Source of the DNA: Streptomyces viridochromogenes
Lineage (GTDB): Bacteria; Actinomycetota; Actinomycetes; Streptomycetales; Streptomycetaceae
Reading direction: 5' to 3'
DNA: 64,000 nt
NCBI RefSeq assembly: GCF_001270495.1
Contig: NZ_LGUR01000094.1
Span: 62,001-126,000, forward strand
Part shown: one piece after another, positions 25,222 through 36,513 of the stretch
Numbering within the stretch: the first letter of the stretch is position 1
Layout of the letters: each line of letters opens with the position of its first letter
Notes under the pieces: model-generated
The model's input: the letters and a program-made list of their open reading frames with translations, nothing else
Databases searched by the model: none
Told to the model about the DNA's origin: nothing
Translations under genes and position numbers: made by a program

Positions 25222-25715
25222 ATTGGGTGTGTCCTCGGGCCCTTCCCTTGCGGTCCGGCGCCTTCCGACACGCAGAACATTAGCACGCCGTCCAGGGTGG
25301 ATTCACATCCCTTATCCCCAGGCAGCCGCCGTGCAGCCGCCCACCAGCGCAGTCGGCGCAACCCACCCGGCGACGACCGATCCGCGGCGCCCTCCGCTCC
25401 GTATCAACGAGTACCTGTTCACGTATCAACCTCGTACCGGTACCGCTCATCTCCCCAGGAGCCGGTCGGGGTCCACAGTCAGGTGCGGGACACTGGACTT
25501 CGGCCCCCTCTACGATCCATGGCAAGACTGTGTCCCTGAGGAGTTCGAAGGGGAGCTCCACAGGGAACTTCGAGGGCGTCGACACCCGTCGACCGTGCCG
25601 ACAGGGGGAACCAGCCGATTCACCGGCGCGTGGATACGATCAGTAAGCAGTACCAGGTAAGGCAGTGCCCGCCCGGCGGGATGCAGGACGAAGGCAACGA
25701 CGGAGGAGGTGCCCC
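25222..25715. other. 494-base spacer before the fhaA operon
   Basis: No convincing gene is seen. The stretch is somewhat less GC-rich than its neighbours and must hold the promoter of the fhaA-pknB transcription unit and that of tRNA-Leu. Short open frames on both strands lack starts with ribosome binding sites. Confidence 0.5.
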
Positions 25716-26600
25716 ATGGGAGTCCTGAAGAAGTTCGAGCAGCGTCTCGAAGGTCTGGTCAACGGCACCTTCGCCAAGGTGTTCAAGTCCGAGGTCCAGC
25801 CCGTGGAGATCGCGGGAGCGCTCCAGCGTGAGTGCGACAACAACGCCACCATCTGGAACCGCGACCGCACGGTCGTCCCCAACGACTTCATCGTGGAGCT
25901 GAGCACGCCGGACTACGAGCGGCTGAGCCCCTACTCGGGCCAGCTCGGCGACGAGCTCGCCGGCATGGTCCGCGACTACGCCAAGCAGCAGCGCTACACC
26001 TTCATGGGACCGATCAAGGTCAACCTGGAGAAGGCCGACGATCTCGACACCGGCCTGTACCGCGTGCGCAGCCGTACGCTCGCCGGCTCCACCGACCAGC
26101 AGAGCGGTGGCAGACAGGCTCCCGCCGCTCCCCCCGCCCCGGCCGGGCGGCCCGGTGGCGCCCAGGGCCAGGGCGGCTACGGCTATCCGCCGGCCGCCTC
26201 GCCCGCGGGCGCCCCGCCCATGCCGGCCGCGCCGCCCCCCGGCGGCCGCCCCGGTGGTTACGGCTACCCGCAGTCCGCGGGCGGCCAGCGACCCCCCGCC
26301 GCACCCGCGGCCGGTGGCCGCACCCGCTACTGGATCGAGATCAACGGCACCCGCCATCAGATCTCCCGCGCCACGCTCGTGCTGGGCCGCAGCACCGACG
26401 CCGACGTGCGGATCGACGACCCCGGCGTCTCCCGCCGGCACTGCGAGATCCGGACCGGAACGCCCTCGACGATCCAGGATCTCGGGTCCACCAACGGCAT
26501 CGTGGTGGACGGGCAGCACACCACCCGCGCTACGCTCCGCGACGGCTCGCGGATCGTCGTGGGCAGCACCACCGTTATCTATAGGCAAGCCGAAGGGTGA
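25716..26600 (+). CDS. fhaA: FHA domain protein FhaA (DUF3662 + FHA)
   Basis: The 294-aa protein has an N-terminal DUF3662 domain (MGVLKKFEQRLEGLVNGTFA onward, to about residue 125), a flexible Pro/Gly/Ala-rich linker with GYGYPP-like repeats, and a C-terminal FHA domain (about 208-290) with the phosphothreonine-binding residues in LGRSTDADVRIDDPGVSRRHCEI and STNGIVVDG. In actinobacteria FhaA binds phosphorylated partners of the PknB pathway such as MviN and tunes peptidoglycan synthesis. The ATG follows GGAGGTGCCCC. It is first in the operon. Confidence 0.96.
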   Translation: MGVLKKFEQRLEGLVNGTFAKVFKSEVQPVEIAGALQRECDNNATIWNRDRTVVPNDFIVELSTPDYERLSPYSGQLGDELAGMVRDYAKQQRYTFMGPIKVNLEKADDLDTGLYRVRSRTLAGSTDQQSGGRQAPAAPPAPAGRPGGAQGQGGYGYPPAASPAGAPPMPAAPPPGGRPGGYGYPQSAGGQRPPAAPAAGGRTRYWIEINGTRHQISRATLVLGRSTDADVRIDDPGVSRRHCEIRTGTPSTIQDLGSTNGIVVDGQHTTRATLRDGSRIVVGSTTVIYRQAEG

Positions 26601-26610
26601 AGCGGGGGCA

Positions 26611-27123
26611 ATGTCAGAGCTGACCCTCACGGTCATGCGGCTGGGTTTCCTGGCCGTCCTGTGGCTGTTCGTGATCGTGGCCGTGCAGGTCATCCGCAGC
26701 GACCTGTTCGGTACGCGTGTCACGCAGCGCGGATCGCGCCGCGAGGCCGCCCGGCCGCAGCAGGCCGCACGACAGGCGGCGCCGCCTCAGCAGCGCGGCC
26801 AGCAGGGCGGCGGCCGCCAGCGCCGTAACGCCCCCAGCAAGCTGGTCGTGTCCGAGGGCACCCTGACCGGCACCACCGTCGCGCTCCAGGGCCAGACCAT
26901 CACCCTGGGCCGGGCGCACGACAGCACGATCGTGCTGGACGACGACTACGCCTCCAGCCGGCATGCCAGGATCTACCCGGACCGCGACGGCCAGTGGATC
27001 GTCGAGGACCTGGGCTCCACCAACGGCACGTACCTCGACCGAACGCGGCTCACGACCCCGACACCGATTCCGCTGGGCGCGCCGATCCGCATCGGCAAGA
27101 CCGTCATCGAGCTGCGGAAGTAG
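26611..27123 (+). CDS. fhaB: FHA domain protein FhaB (FipA-like)
   Basis: A 170-aa protein with one N-terminal transmembrane helix (about residues 8-27), a Gln/Arg-rich cytoplasmic linker, and a C-terminal FHA domain with TLGRAHDSTIVLDDDYASSRHARI and LGSTNGTYLDRTRL. It follows fhaA by ten bases. The homologous protein in mycobacteria (FipA/Rv0019c) links FtsZ with cell division proteins. Confidence 0.95.
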   Translation: MSELTLTVMRLGFLAVLWLFVIVAVQVIRSDLFGTRVTQRGSRREAARPQQAARQAAPPQQRGQQGGGRQRRNAPSKLVVSEGTLTGTTVALQGQTITLGRAHDSTIVLDDDYASSRHARIYPDRDGQWIVEDLGSTNGTYLDRTRLTTPTPIPLGAPIRIGKTVIELRK

Positions 27124-27207
27124 TACGACAATGAGCGAGCGGAGCGAGCACGCAGCGGCGGCCCCCACCAGGGGCCCCGGCGCGCTCCCGACCGGAGGGT
27201 GGGCACC

Positions 27208-28800
27208 GTGCGGATGTACCCGGAGCCGACGGGCGAGGTGCGCATGAGTCTGTCACTGCGCTTCGCCGCCGGATCGCACAAAGGCATGATCCGGGAGGGC
27301 AACGAGGACTCCGGATACGCCGGACCCCGCCTGCTCGCCATCGCCGACGGCATGGGCGGCGCCGCGGCCGGCGAGGTCGCCTCCTCCGAGGCCATCTCCA
27401 CCATCGTCGCGCTCGACGACGACGTCCCCGGCTCCGACATCCTCACCTCGCTCGGTACGGCCGTACAGCGCGCCAACGACCAGCTGCGCGCCATGGTCGA
27501 GGAGGACCCGCAGCTGGAGGGCATGGGCACCACGCTCACCGCCCTGCTGTGGACCGGGCAGCGCCTCGGCCTCGTCCACGTCGGCGACTCGCGCGCGTAC
27601 CTGCTCCGGGACGGCGTCCTCACGCAGATCACGCAGGACCACACCTGGGTGCAGCGCCTCGTCGACGAGGGCCGCATCACCGAAGAGGAAGCCACCACCC
27701 ACCCCCAACGCTCCCTGCTGATGCGGGCGTTGGGCAGCGGCGACCACGTCGAGCCGGACCTGTCCATCCGCGAGGTGCGCGCCGGCGACCGCTACCTGAT
27801 CTGCTCCGACGGCCTCTCCGGCGTCGTGTCCCACCAGACCCTGGAGGACACCCTCGCCAGCTACCAGGGCCCGCAGGAGACCGTCCAGGAGCTGATCCAG
27901 CTCGCGCTGCGCGGCGGCGGCCCCGACAACATCACCGTGATCATCGCCGACGTCCTCGACCTGGACACCGGCGACACCCTGGCCGGGCAGCTGTCCGACA
28001 CCCCGGTCGTGGTCGGCGCGGTCGCCGAGAACCAGCAGCACCACCTGCACGACAACGGCATCATGCAGACCCCCGCGGGCCGTGCCTCCGGGCTCGGCCG
28101 CCAGGTGCCCGGACAGGGCGGCGGGGGCGGCGAGTTCGGCCCGCCCGGCTCCGGCGACACCACCGGGTACGTCCCGGCGGGCAGCTTCGGCGACTACACC
28201 GACGACGACTTCGTCAAGCCCGGCCGTGGCCGCAAGTGGCTGAAGAGATCCTTCTACTCGGCCCTCGCGCTCGCCGTCATCGGCGGCGGCCTGTACGGCG
28301 GCTGGCGCTGGACGCAGACGCAGTACTACGTGGGCGCCAACAACGAGCACGTCGCCCTCTACCGCGGGATCAGCCAGGACCTGGCCTGGGTCTCGTTGTC
28401 GAAGGTGGAGAAGGACCACCCCGAGATCGAACTCAAGTACCTGCCGCCCTACCAGCAGAAGCTCGTCGAGGACACGATCACCGAGGGCGGCCTGAAGGAC
28501 GCCCAGACGAAGATCGACGAGCTCGCGCTGCAGGCCTCCGCGTGCAAGAAGCGGTCCGAGCAGCAGTCCGCCGAGAGCGACAAGAACTCCCGGACCGGCG
28601 AGGGCGAGGCCGGAGGCACCACGGGAACCACCCGTACCTCCCTTACGTCCAAGGCGACACCGACACCGAACCCGTCGGCGTCCACCAAGTCCCCGCCCCC
28701 GTCCACCTCCCCGACACCGACTGCGACTGCGACGCCAAGCCCCGGCCCCACTCTCTCGGAGGAAGAGCAGAAGGTCGTCTCGAACTGCGGTACGCAGTAG
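27208..28800 (+). CDS. pstP: PP2C-family Ser/Thr protein phosphatase (PstP/PrpC type)
   Basis: The 530-aa membrane phosphatase counteracts the Ser/Thr kinases of this cluster. The cytoplasmic PP2C domain (about residues 15-255) shows metal-binding motifs REGNEDSGYAG, IADGMGGAAAGE, VHVGDSRAYLLRDG and GGGPDNITVI. A Gly-rich juxtamembrane linker, a single transmembrane helix (about 348-365), and an extracellular tail rich in Thr, Ser and Pro follow. The GTG at 27208 is chosen for its spacing to a GGAGGG site; ATG 27214 and 27244 are alternatives. It sits between fhaB and rodA. Confidence 0.95.
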   Translation: MRMYPEPTGEVRMSLSLRFAAGSHKGMIREGNEDSGYAGPRLLAIADGMGGAAAGEVASSEAISTIVALDDDVPGSDILTSLGTAVQRANDQLRAMVEEDPQLEGMGTTLTALLWTGQRLGLVHVGDSRAYLLRDGVLTQITQDHTWVQRLVDEGRITEEEATTHPQRSLLMRALGSGDHVEPDLSIREVRAGDRYLICSDGLSGVVSHQTLEDTLASYQGPQETVQELIQLALRGGGPDNITVIIADVLDLDTGDTLAGQLSDTPVVVGAVAENQQHHLHDNGIMQTPAGRASGLGRQVPGQGGGGGEFGPPGSGDTTGYVPAGSFGDYTDDDFVKPGRGRKWLKRSFYSALALAVIGGGLYGGWRWTQTQYYVGANNEHVALYRGISQDLAWVSLSKVEKDHPEIELKYLPPYQQKLVEDTITEGGLKDAQTKIDELALQASACKKRSEQQSAESDKNSRTGEGEAGGTTGTTRTSLTSKATPTPNPSASTKSPPPSTSPTPTATATPSPGPTLSEEEQKVVSNCGTQ

Positions 28801-28827
28801 GCAAGCCGTGAGAGGCCCCGTCACACG

Positions 28828-30279
28828 ATGAGCAGTACTACGAACCCGCCGACGCATCACACGTCCACGATCGGCGCCATCGGTGCGCCGAGCAGGCGCA
28901 ACACCGAGCTCGCGCTGCTGGTGTTCGCGGTCGTCATTCCGGTATTCGCCTACGCCAATGTGGGGTTGGCGATCAATGACGAGGTACCGGCCGGCCTGCT
29001 GAGCTACGGAATCGGCCTCGGCCTGCTGGCCGGCATCGGCCATCTCGCCGTACGCAAGTTCGCGCCGTACGCGGACCCCCTGCTGCTGCCGCTGGCCACA
29101 CTGCTCAACGGGCTCGGGCTGGTCGCCATCTGGCGGCTCGACCAGTCCAAGCTGCTCCAGCAGATCGGACAGGCCGGCGGCAAGGCGACCAACCAGCTGA
29201 TCTACACGGCCATGGGGATCGCCCTCTTCATCGCGGTGCTGGTCTTCCTCAAGGACCACCGCACCCTGCAGCGCTACACCTACATCTCCATGGCCGGCGC
29301 GCTGTTCCTGCTGCTGCTCCCGCTGGTGCCGGGCCTCGGCGCCGACATCACCTACGGCGCCAAGATCTGGATCCAGGTCGGCAGCTTCACCATCCAGCCA
29401 GGTGAGTTCGCCAAGATCGTGCTGGCGGTCTTCTTCGCCGGCTACCTCATGGTGAAGCGCGACGCCCTCGCCCTCGCCAGCCGCCGCTTCATGGGCCTGT
29501 ACCTGCCCCGCGGCCGCGACCTCGGCCCGATCATCGTCGTCTGGATGATCTCGATCCTCATCCTGGTCTTCGAGACCGACCTCGGTACGTCGCTGCTGTT
29601 CTTCGGAATGTTCGTCATCATGCTGTACGTCGCCACCGAGCGGACCAGCTGGATCGTCTTCGGTCTGCTGATGTCCGCGGCCGGCGCCGTCGGCGTGGCG
29701 AGCTTCGAACCGCACGTCAAGACCCGTGTCCAGGCCTGGCTCGACCCGATGCGCGAGTACACGCTCAGCCGGGAAGGGGTCCAGGACGGCATCGTCCACT
29801 CCGAGCAGGCCATGCAGGCCCTGTGGGCCTTCGGCTCCGGCGGCACCCTCGGCACCGGCTGGGGCCAGGGTCACTCCGAGCTCATCCGCTTCGCCGCCAA
29901 CTCCGACTTCATCCTCGCCACCTTCGGCGAGGAACTGGGCCTGGCCGGCATCATGGCGATCCTGCTGATCTACGGCCTGATCGTGGAACGCGGCGTGCGC
30001 ACCGCCCTCGCCGCCCGCGACCCCTTCGGCAAGCTGCTCGCCGTCGGTCTCTCCGGCGCCTTCGCGCTCCAGGTCTTCGTCGTCGCCGGCGGCGTCATGG
30101 GCCTCATCCCCCTTACCGGTATGACGATGCCCTTCCTGGCATACGGCGGTTCCTCCGTCATCGCCAACTGGGCGCTCATCGGCGTACTCATCCGCATCAG
30201 CGACACCGCGCGCCGCCCGGCACCCGCCCCCGCACCCAGTCCCGACGCTGAAATGACCCAGGTGGTCCGCCCGTCATGA
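28828..30279 (+). CDS. rodA: FtsW/RodA/SpoVE family lipid II polymerase
   Basis: The 483-aa SEDS protein has about ten transmembrane helices and acts as a peptidoglycan glycosyltransferase with a class B PBP. Family motifs are GLVAIWRLDQS, the catalytic-region PGEFAKIVLAVFFAGYL, HSEQAMQALWAFGSGGTLGTGWGQG and GLIPLTGMTMPFLAYGGSS near the C-terminus. Its stop overlaps the pbpA start as ATGA, so the SEDS/PBP pair is made together. In Streptomyces this copy is one of several; a role in elongation or in sporulation septation cannot be told from sequence. Confidence 0.95.
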   Translation: MSSTTNPPTHHTSTIGAIGAPSRRNTELALLVFAVVIPVFAYANVGLAINDEVPAGLLSYGIGLGLLAGIGHLAVRKFAPYADPLLLPLATLLNGLGLVAIWRLDQSKLLQQIGQAGGKATNQLIYTAMGIALFIAVLVFLKDHRTLQRYTYISMAGALFLLLLPLVPGLGADITYGAKIWIQVGSFTIQPGEFAKIVLAVFFAGYLMVKRDALALASRRFMGLYLPRGRDLGPIIVVWMISILILVFETDLGTSLLFFGMFVIMLYVATERTSWIVFGLLMSAAGAVGVASFEPHVKTRVQAWLDPMREYTLSREGVQDGIVHSEQAMQALWAFGSGGTLGTGWGQGHSELIRFAANSDFILATFGEELGLAGIMAILLIYGLIVERGVRTALAARDPFGKLLAVGLSGAFALQVFVVAGGVMGLIPLTGMTMPFLAYGGSSVIANWALIGVLIRISDTARRPAPAPAPSPDAEMTQVVRPS

Positions 30280-31751
30280 ACAAGCCACTGCGCCGGATCG
30301 CGATCTTCTGCGGCCTCCTCGTCCTCTCCCTGCTCATCCGGGACAACTGGCTCCAGTACGTCAAGGCCGACACGCTGCGGGAGGACCCCCACAACCGCCG
30401 GGTCCTCATCGCCCGTTACGCCACTCCCCGCGGCGACATAATCGTCGGCGGCAACCCGATCACCGGGCACACGGAGACCACGTCGGGCGACTTCAAGTTC
30501 AAGCGCACGTACAAGGACGGCGCCATGTGGGCGCCGGTCACCGGCTTCGTCTCGCAGGCCTACGGCGCCAACCAGCTGGAGTCCGTCCAGGACGGCATCC
30601 TCAGCGGCACCGACGACCGGCTCTTCTTCCGCAACACCCTCGACATGATCACGGGTAAGGAGAAGGAGGGCGGCAACGTCGTCACCACCCTCAACGCCGC
30701 CGCGCAGAAGGCCGCGTACGAAGGTCTGAAGAACCAGGGCGGCAAGGGCGCCGTCGCCGCCATCGAGCCGTCCACCGGCAAGATCCTGGCGCTCGCCTCC
30801 TTCCCGTCGTACGACCCCTCCACGATCGCCGGCGGCAGCACCTCCGACGAAGAGGCATGGAAGAAGCTCCAGAAGAAGAACAACCCCGACGACCCGATGC
30901 TCAACCGGGCGCTGCGCGAGGTCTACCCGCCCGGCTCGACCTTCAAGGTCGTCACCGCGGCGGCCGCGCTGGAGAACGGCCTGTACAAGACGGCGGACGA
31001 GAAGACGGACTCCCCGCTGCCGTGGACCATGCCGGGCACCGTGACGCCGCTGAAGAACGAGGGGGACATCCCCTGCAAGAACGCGACGCTGCGGGTCTCC
31101 CTCCAGTGGTCCTGCAACAGCGTCTTCGGCAAGATCGGCTACGACCTCGGCAACGACGAGATGCTGGAGCAGGCCAAGAAGTTCGGTTTCACCACCGAGC
31201 AGTTCACGCCGGTCCGCACCACCGCTTCGGTCTTCTCCGAGGACATGGCGCCCTCCGAGGTCGCGCTGTCCTCCATCGGCCAGTTCAACACCGCCACCAC
31301 CCCGCTGCAGATGGCCATGGTCACCTCGGCGATCGCCAACAACGGCACGCTGATGAAGCCGTACATGGTCGACGAGCTCCAGACGCACAATTTCGACGCT
31401 CTGGAAAAGACCGAGCCCGAGGAGCTGAGCAAGCCGATGTCGGCGGAGAACGCGCAGATCCTGCAGTCGATGATGGAGACCGTCGTCCAGGACGGCACCG
31501 GTAAGAAGGCGCAGATCGAAGGGGTCAAGGTCGGCGGCAAGACCGGTACCGCCCAGCACGGCGTGGACAACAGTGAGAACCCCTACGCGTGGTTCATCTC
31601 ATACGCCAAGCTCAGCGACGACAGCTCGCCGGTGGCGGTGGCCGTGGTGGTCGAGGACGAGAACGCGGTCCGCGACGACATCTCCGGCGGCGGCCTCGCG
31701 GCCCCCATCGCCAAGAGCGTCATGGAGGCGGTCATCGACAGCAAGAAGTGA
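30276..31751 (+). CDS. pbpA: class B penicillin-binding protein PbpA
   Basis: The 491-aa transpeptidase has an N-terminal membrane anchor (about residues 7-21), a dimerisation/pedestal domain, and a penicillin-binding domain with Ser221-Lys224 (PPGSTFKVV), the SxN motif in QWSCNSVFGK and the KTG motif in GGKTGTAQHG. It crosslinks peptidoglycan and is coupled to the RodA-type polymerase gene by an ATGA overlap. The relation to M. tuberculosis pbpA (Rv0016c) is clear from the shared gene order. Confidence 0.96.
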   Translation: MNKPLRRIAIFCGLLVLSLLIRDNWLQYVKADTLREDPHNRRVLIARYATPRGDIIVGGNPITGHTETTSGDFKFKRTYKDGAMWAPVTGFVSQAYGANQLESVQDGILSGTDDRLFFRNTLDMITGKEKEGGNVVTTLNAAAQKAAYEGLKNQGGKGAVAAIEPSTGKILALASFPSYDPSTIAGGSTSDEEAWKKLQKKNNPDDPMLNRALREVYPPGSTFKVVTAAAALENGLYKTADEKTDSPLPWTMPGTVTPLKNEGDIPCKNATLRVSLQWSCNSVFGKIGYDLGNDEMLEQAKKFGFTTEQFTPVRTTASVFSEDMAPSEVALSSIGQFNTATTPLQMAMVTSAIANNGTLMKPYMVDELQTHNFDALEKTEPEELSKPMSAENAQILQSMMETVVQDGTGKKAQIEGVKVGGKTGTAQHGVDNSENPYAWFISYAKLSDDSSPVAVAVVVEDENAVRDDISGGGLAAPIAKSVMEAVIDSKK

Positions 31752-31920
31752 CCCCGCTCACGTCCCCTTCACATCGGTGCACGTTGCGATACCGGTCCTG
31801 TATCGGGTTACGGGCTTGGCCAGGTCACACAAGACGAGCCGGGTACGGTATGCCCGGACGGACCACCGCCACACCCACAAGGGTGACGGCGGGACCGACG
31901 GAGAGGGCTGGTAGGTAGCT

Positions 31921-33927
<2,007 letters not shown>

Positions 33928-33940
33928 CCGCCCCTCGTAC

Positions 33941-33981
33941 GACTGAGCCCGGGTACCCCCTGAGGGTGCCCGGGCTCAGTC
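33941..33981 (+). terminator. terminator after pknB
   Basis: GACTGAGCCCGGG and CCCGGGCTCAGTC form a perfect 13-bp stem, with an inner ACCC/GGGT extension and a small loop. It is followed by GTTTCTT. It closes the fhaA-pknB transcription unit. Confidence 0.88.
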
Positions 33982-34126
33982 GTTTCTTGACGTCCATATC
34001 GCGAAATAATTGCCGCGGGAAATAACAAAAGGCAGTTATGCATCCCGCCCGGCTAAATCAGACTAAATGCAGGAGAAGAGCCGGGCCGAAAGCCCTCCAT
34101 TACCCGCATCGGCATACGTAAATCCG

Positions 34127-34155
34127 TTGCTACCCCTTCACCTCCTGGCTAGGAT
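34127..34155 (+). promoter_or_regulatory. sigma70-type promoter of the small secreted protein gene
   Basis: TTGCTA and TAGGAT are 17 bases apart, a good match to the principal (HrdB-type) promoter. The -10 is about 40 bases upstream of the TTG start at 34195. The surrounding region is unusually AT-rich for this genome. Confidence 0.65.
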
Positions 34156-34194
34156 CGTCACGCAAATCACATCACTCACTCACCGGGAATCCAG

Positions 34195-34665
34195 TTGAAG
34201 AAAGCAGTGGCTCGACTTTCGATAATTTTCGCCACCCTGGCGGCCAGCCTGTTTATTGCTCCTGCCGCGCACGCGGGGGCCTACGGCTGCGGTGGTTCAG
34301 AAATCGACACCTATGCCGTCAAGACGAACGGCGGGTCGGTTTACGGCTACATTCACCTCTACTACGACTCGTCAACCGGGGTGAACTGCGCCGTCAACGT
34401 GGCCAACAGCGCGGGCGGCTATGGGACGCCGACGTTCAAGATGGTCTACATGAACCGCTGCGTGGCCGGCACCAGTGCCGGTGGCGGCTGCACGGTCGAC
34501 GTCGAGCGGCAGGACCCCCCGTTCGGGAGCTCCACCAAGTACTCCTACTACGGAGGCCCGGTTTCCTTCAACGCAGCGGGCCGCTGCCTCCTGATCGGCG
34601 GCACCATCGTGTCCCCGAGCGGCGGTGTGGCCAGCTACGCCAGCAAGGCGACGCACTGCGGGTGA
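34195..34665 (+). CDS. small secreted protein, unknown function
   Basis: A 156-aa exported protein with a signal peptide (about residues 1-27, MKKAVARLSIIFATLAASLF to AAHA) and a mature region rich in Gly, Ser, Tyr and four Cys (likely two disulfides). The TTG start follows GGGAATCCAG; a GTG four codons later is possible. It lies in an AT-richer island between pknB and the sortases. I do not recognise the family. Confidence 0.75.
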   Translation: MKKAVARLSIIFATLAASLFIAPAAHAGAYGCGGSEIDTYAVKTNGGSVYGYIHLYYDSSTGVNCAVNVANSAGGYGTPTFKMVYMNRCVAGTSAGGGCTVDVERQDPPFGSSTKYSYYGGPVSFNAAGRCLLIGGTIVSPSGGVASYASKATHCG

Positions 34666-34704
34666 TGGCGCTTAGTTCCAGGCCGTGATTTTGTGCGTTG
34701 CACG

Positions 34705-34752
34705 GCGGAGCCCCTGGCCTCGGAGACGGTTCTTCGAGGTCAGGGGCTCCGC
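34705..34752. terminator. bidirectional terminator between the secreted protein and the lipoprotein gene
   Basis: GCGGAGCCCCTGGCCTC pairs with GAGGTCAGGGGCTCCGC (one G-T pair) around a loop of about 13 bases. The two flanking genes converge on it. Confidence 0.75.
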
Positions 34753-34756
34753 CACT

Positions 34757-35704
34757 TCACTGCTTCGCGCCGATGATTCTCTGCACATCGACATTGAGAT
34801 CTTTTATCGTCGTGCGGGCTCGCTTGAGCAGATCTCGATGCTCTTCGAGAGCAACCTTCTGCTCCTCGGTTTCCACAGCCTTCCAGCTTTCGATGAACAG
34901 CGAATTCCGCTTGCACCGGACATCGTCCACTGCGGTGCGCACTTCTCCTGCCGACGGCTTGGTCAGATCGACCCACGAGGGCGGGGAGTCCTTCAGATTC
35001 CACGCCGGCTTCTCAATCACTTCTTCCGGCGTGTTGTAGCGGTACCCCGCTTCACGCATGCACTGGCTCCACTTCCGTGCAGCCCTCTTGACGATCTCGC
35101 TGTCGCGCGATTCCTTCCAGGCCGACAACGCGATGCGATCGACTTCGTCGGAGTAGGGGACGCTGATCCCCTTCATGCCCAGGGCGCGATACGCGGAACC
35201 TCGGCACCCGCCCTGCGGGACCTTCTTTCCGTCACTTCGCGAGACCTCCCCGGTGTAGACCTTGCGCGTCTCCTCCGGTATGCCCGCCGTCCGCTCGCGT
35301 GACTTCTCACGAGCCTGCCCGATCTCCGTCCAGCTCATTCCCTCGGGAGCCGGGGGGCTGTAGCCGAACTTGTCCACGAACCTTTCGTCCGCCACACCGT
35401 ATCGGCGCGACGCCGCCGTAGCGGCGCCGGCTGGATCCGCCGGTTCGGGCCAGGACCCGCCGAATCCCTCGACACACTTCTTCGCAAGCACATAGATCGC
35501 GTCTTCCAAATCGTGCTTCTGTGCTTGAGTGAGGCTGTAAGTATCGAGCGGCAGTTCAGGTGCGGCGCCCCGGTAAAGCTCGGGCTCCGGCTTGATCGTC
35601 ACAGCGGAAGAGGGCGTTCCGCTACTCGGTGACTGATCTGCGGTACACCCCGAAAGAACTGCTGCAACTGTGAGAAAAAGTGTCGCCGTGGAACTTCTTT
35701 TCAT
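34757..35704 (-). CDS. lipoprotein, unknown function
   Basis: A 315-aa lipoprotein with an N-terminal signal ending in a lipobox (AVLSGC, Cys at about residue 20), a Ser-rich linker, and a largely charged, helical exported domain with paired Cys residues (KKCVEGFGG, GGCRGS, SQCMREAGY, DVRCKRNS). An ATG seven codons earlier (35725) is an alternative start. It stands convergent to the small secreted protein. No known family is recognised; the C-terminal half is predicted coiled-coil (VEKALEEHRDLLKRARTTIK-like helix). Confidence 0.75.
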   Translation of the reverse strand: MKRSSTATLFLTVAAVLSGCTADQSPSSGTPSSAVTIKPEPELYRGAAPELPLDTYSLTQAQKHDLEDAIYVLAKKCVEGFGGSWPEPADPAGAATAASRRYGVADERFVDKFGYSPPAPEGMSWTEIGQAREKSRERTAGIPEETRKVYTGEVSRSDGKKVPQGGCRGSAYRALGMKGISVPYSDEVDRIALSAWKESRDSEIVKRAARKWSQCMREAGYRYNTPEEVIEKPAWNLKDSPPSWVDLTKPSAGEVRTAVDDVRCKRNSLFIESWKAVETEEQKVALEEHRDLLKRARTTIKDLNVDVQRIIGAKQ

Positions 35705-35740
35705 GGAAAGTGACCTGCTCATCACCGATGCTTACAGAAA

Positions 35741-35772
35741 ACTGCGGCCTGCTCCACAGAGCAGGCCGCAGT
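35741..35772 (-). terminator. terminator downstream of the I36-family gene
   Basis: ACTGCGGCCTGCTC and GAGCAGGCCGCAGT form a perfect 14-bp stem with a CACA loop, immediately after the I36 gene on the minus strand and before the lipoprotein start. Confidence 0.88.
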
Positions 35773-35793
35773 CGATGGTCTGTGTGCTACCTG

Positions 35794-36204
35794 TCAGTAC
35801 GGGCAGGTGGAGTTGCTGGAGAAGCAGTGCGAGCTCCAGGAGTTGGCCTCGCTGAGGTCCCCCCAGTTCTCCTTGGTGCCACCGGCCTGACCCAGGCCCA
35901 GTCCGCTGTAGTTCGCGAACTGCCAGAAGTAGACGTAGGTGTCCGGGTCACGGTTCCAGGTGGAGTTCACCGTGTTGTCGATGCCGACGTTCGTCCCGTA
36001 ATACGTGCCGCTGTACGTCGGCTTGCTGTAGAGCGTGTCATAGACACGGCCCGTGGTATTCGAGGCGTCGTAGAGACAGACCTCACCGCCGTTCGAGCTT
36101 TCGCACACGCCGTTATAGCTGCCGGCGGAAGCGGTTCCGGAGAACACGCCGACAGCGAGAGATGCGGTTACTGCCGCAACTGAAAGGCGACGGAGCACAG
36201 CCAT
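35794..36204 (-). CDS. secreted peptidase inhibitor family I36-like protein
   Basis: A 136-aa exported protein with a signal peptide (about residues 1-27, ending TASAG) and a mature domain with GVCESSNGGEVCLYDASNTT, YFWQFANYSGLGLGQ and a C-terminal Cys pair. This resembles the beta/gamma-crystallin-like I36 family of Streptomyces proteinase inhibitors. Inhibition of a protease is inferred only. It is in the island between pknB and the sortases, with its own promoter and terminator. Confidence 0.82.
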   Translation of the reverse strand: MAVLRRLSVAAVTASLAVGVFSGTASAGSYNGVCESSNGGEVCLYDASNTTGRVYDTLYSKPTYSGTYYGTNVGIDNTVNSTWNRDPDTYVYFWQFANYSGLGLGQAGGTKENWGDLSEANSWSSHCFSSNSTCPY

Positions 36205-36513
36205 TCAAGCCCCCGAGAATGTGAAGGGTCGGGTAAGGAATTGTGCAGCCCGACAATATGACAAGCCTCGGGGCAAGATCAACCAATTTTCGAAAGCTCG
36301 TCCGAGGTTCCCCGGAGGGTTGCACCCTTTTGTGCCTGAATGACCTATCCTGGAACTACGGTTATCCACGGATCTGGCTAATACGGAATGCGGTATTCCT
36401 TATTTAGCGGGGGTCAGGCGTCACCGGAAATCGGTTCGCAATTTCGGACGAGCATCACCGAGAGCGGATCGCTCCTCGGTCATCGAAGGTCCTCGGTCAC
36501 CCAAGGTCCTCGG
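36205..36513. other. 309-base spacer between the I36-like gene and the sortase operon
   Basis: Apart from the I36 promoter candidate it holds TTATCCACG at 36362 (one base off a DnaA box), an AT-rich patch and a run of three near-identical TCCTCGGTCA copies that continues into the end of the sortase gene (about 36472-36520). No gene is supported. Confidence 0.5.
36253..36282 (-). promoter_or_regulatory. possible promoter of the I36-family gene
   Basis: On the minus strand TTGATC (36282-36277) and TATTGT (36258-36253) are 18 bases apart, about 50 bases upstream of the ATG. A fair but not strong match to a sigma70-type promoter. Confidence 0.4.

Noticed and set aside
25280..25585. 101-codon minus-strand frame in the fhaA leader
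   Set aside because: It lacks a ribosome binding site and any recognisable motif. It lies within a promoter region.
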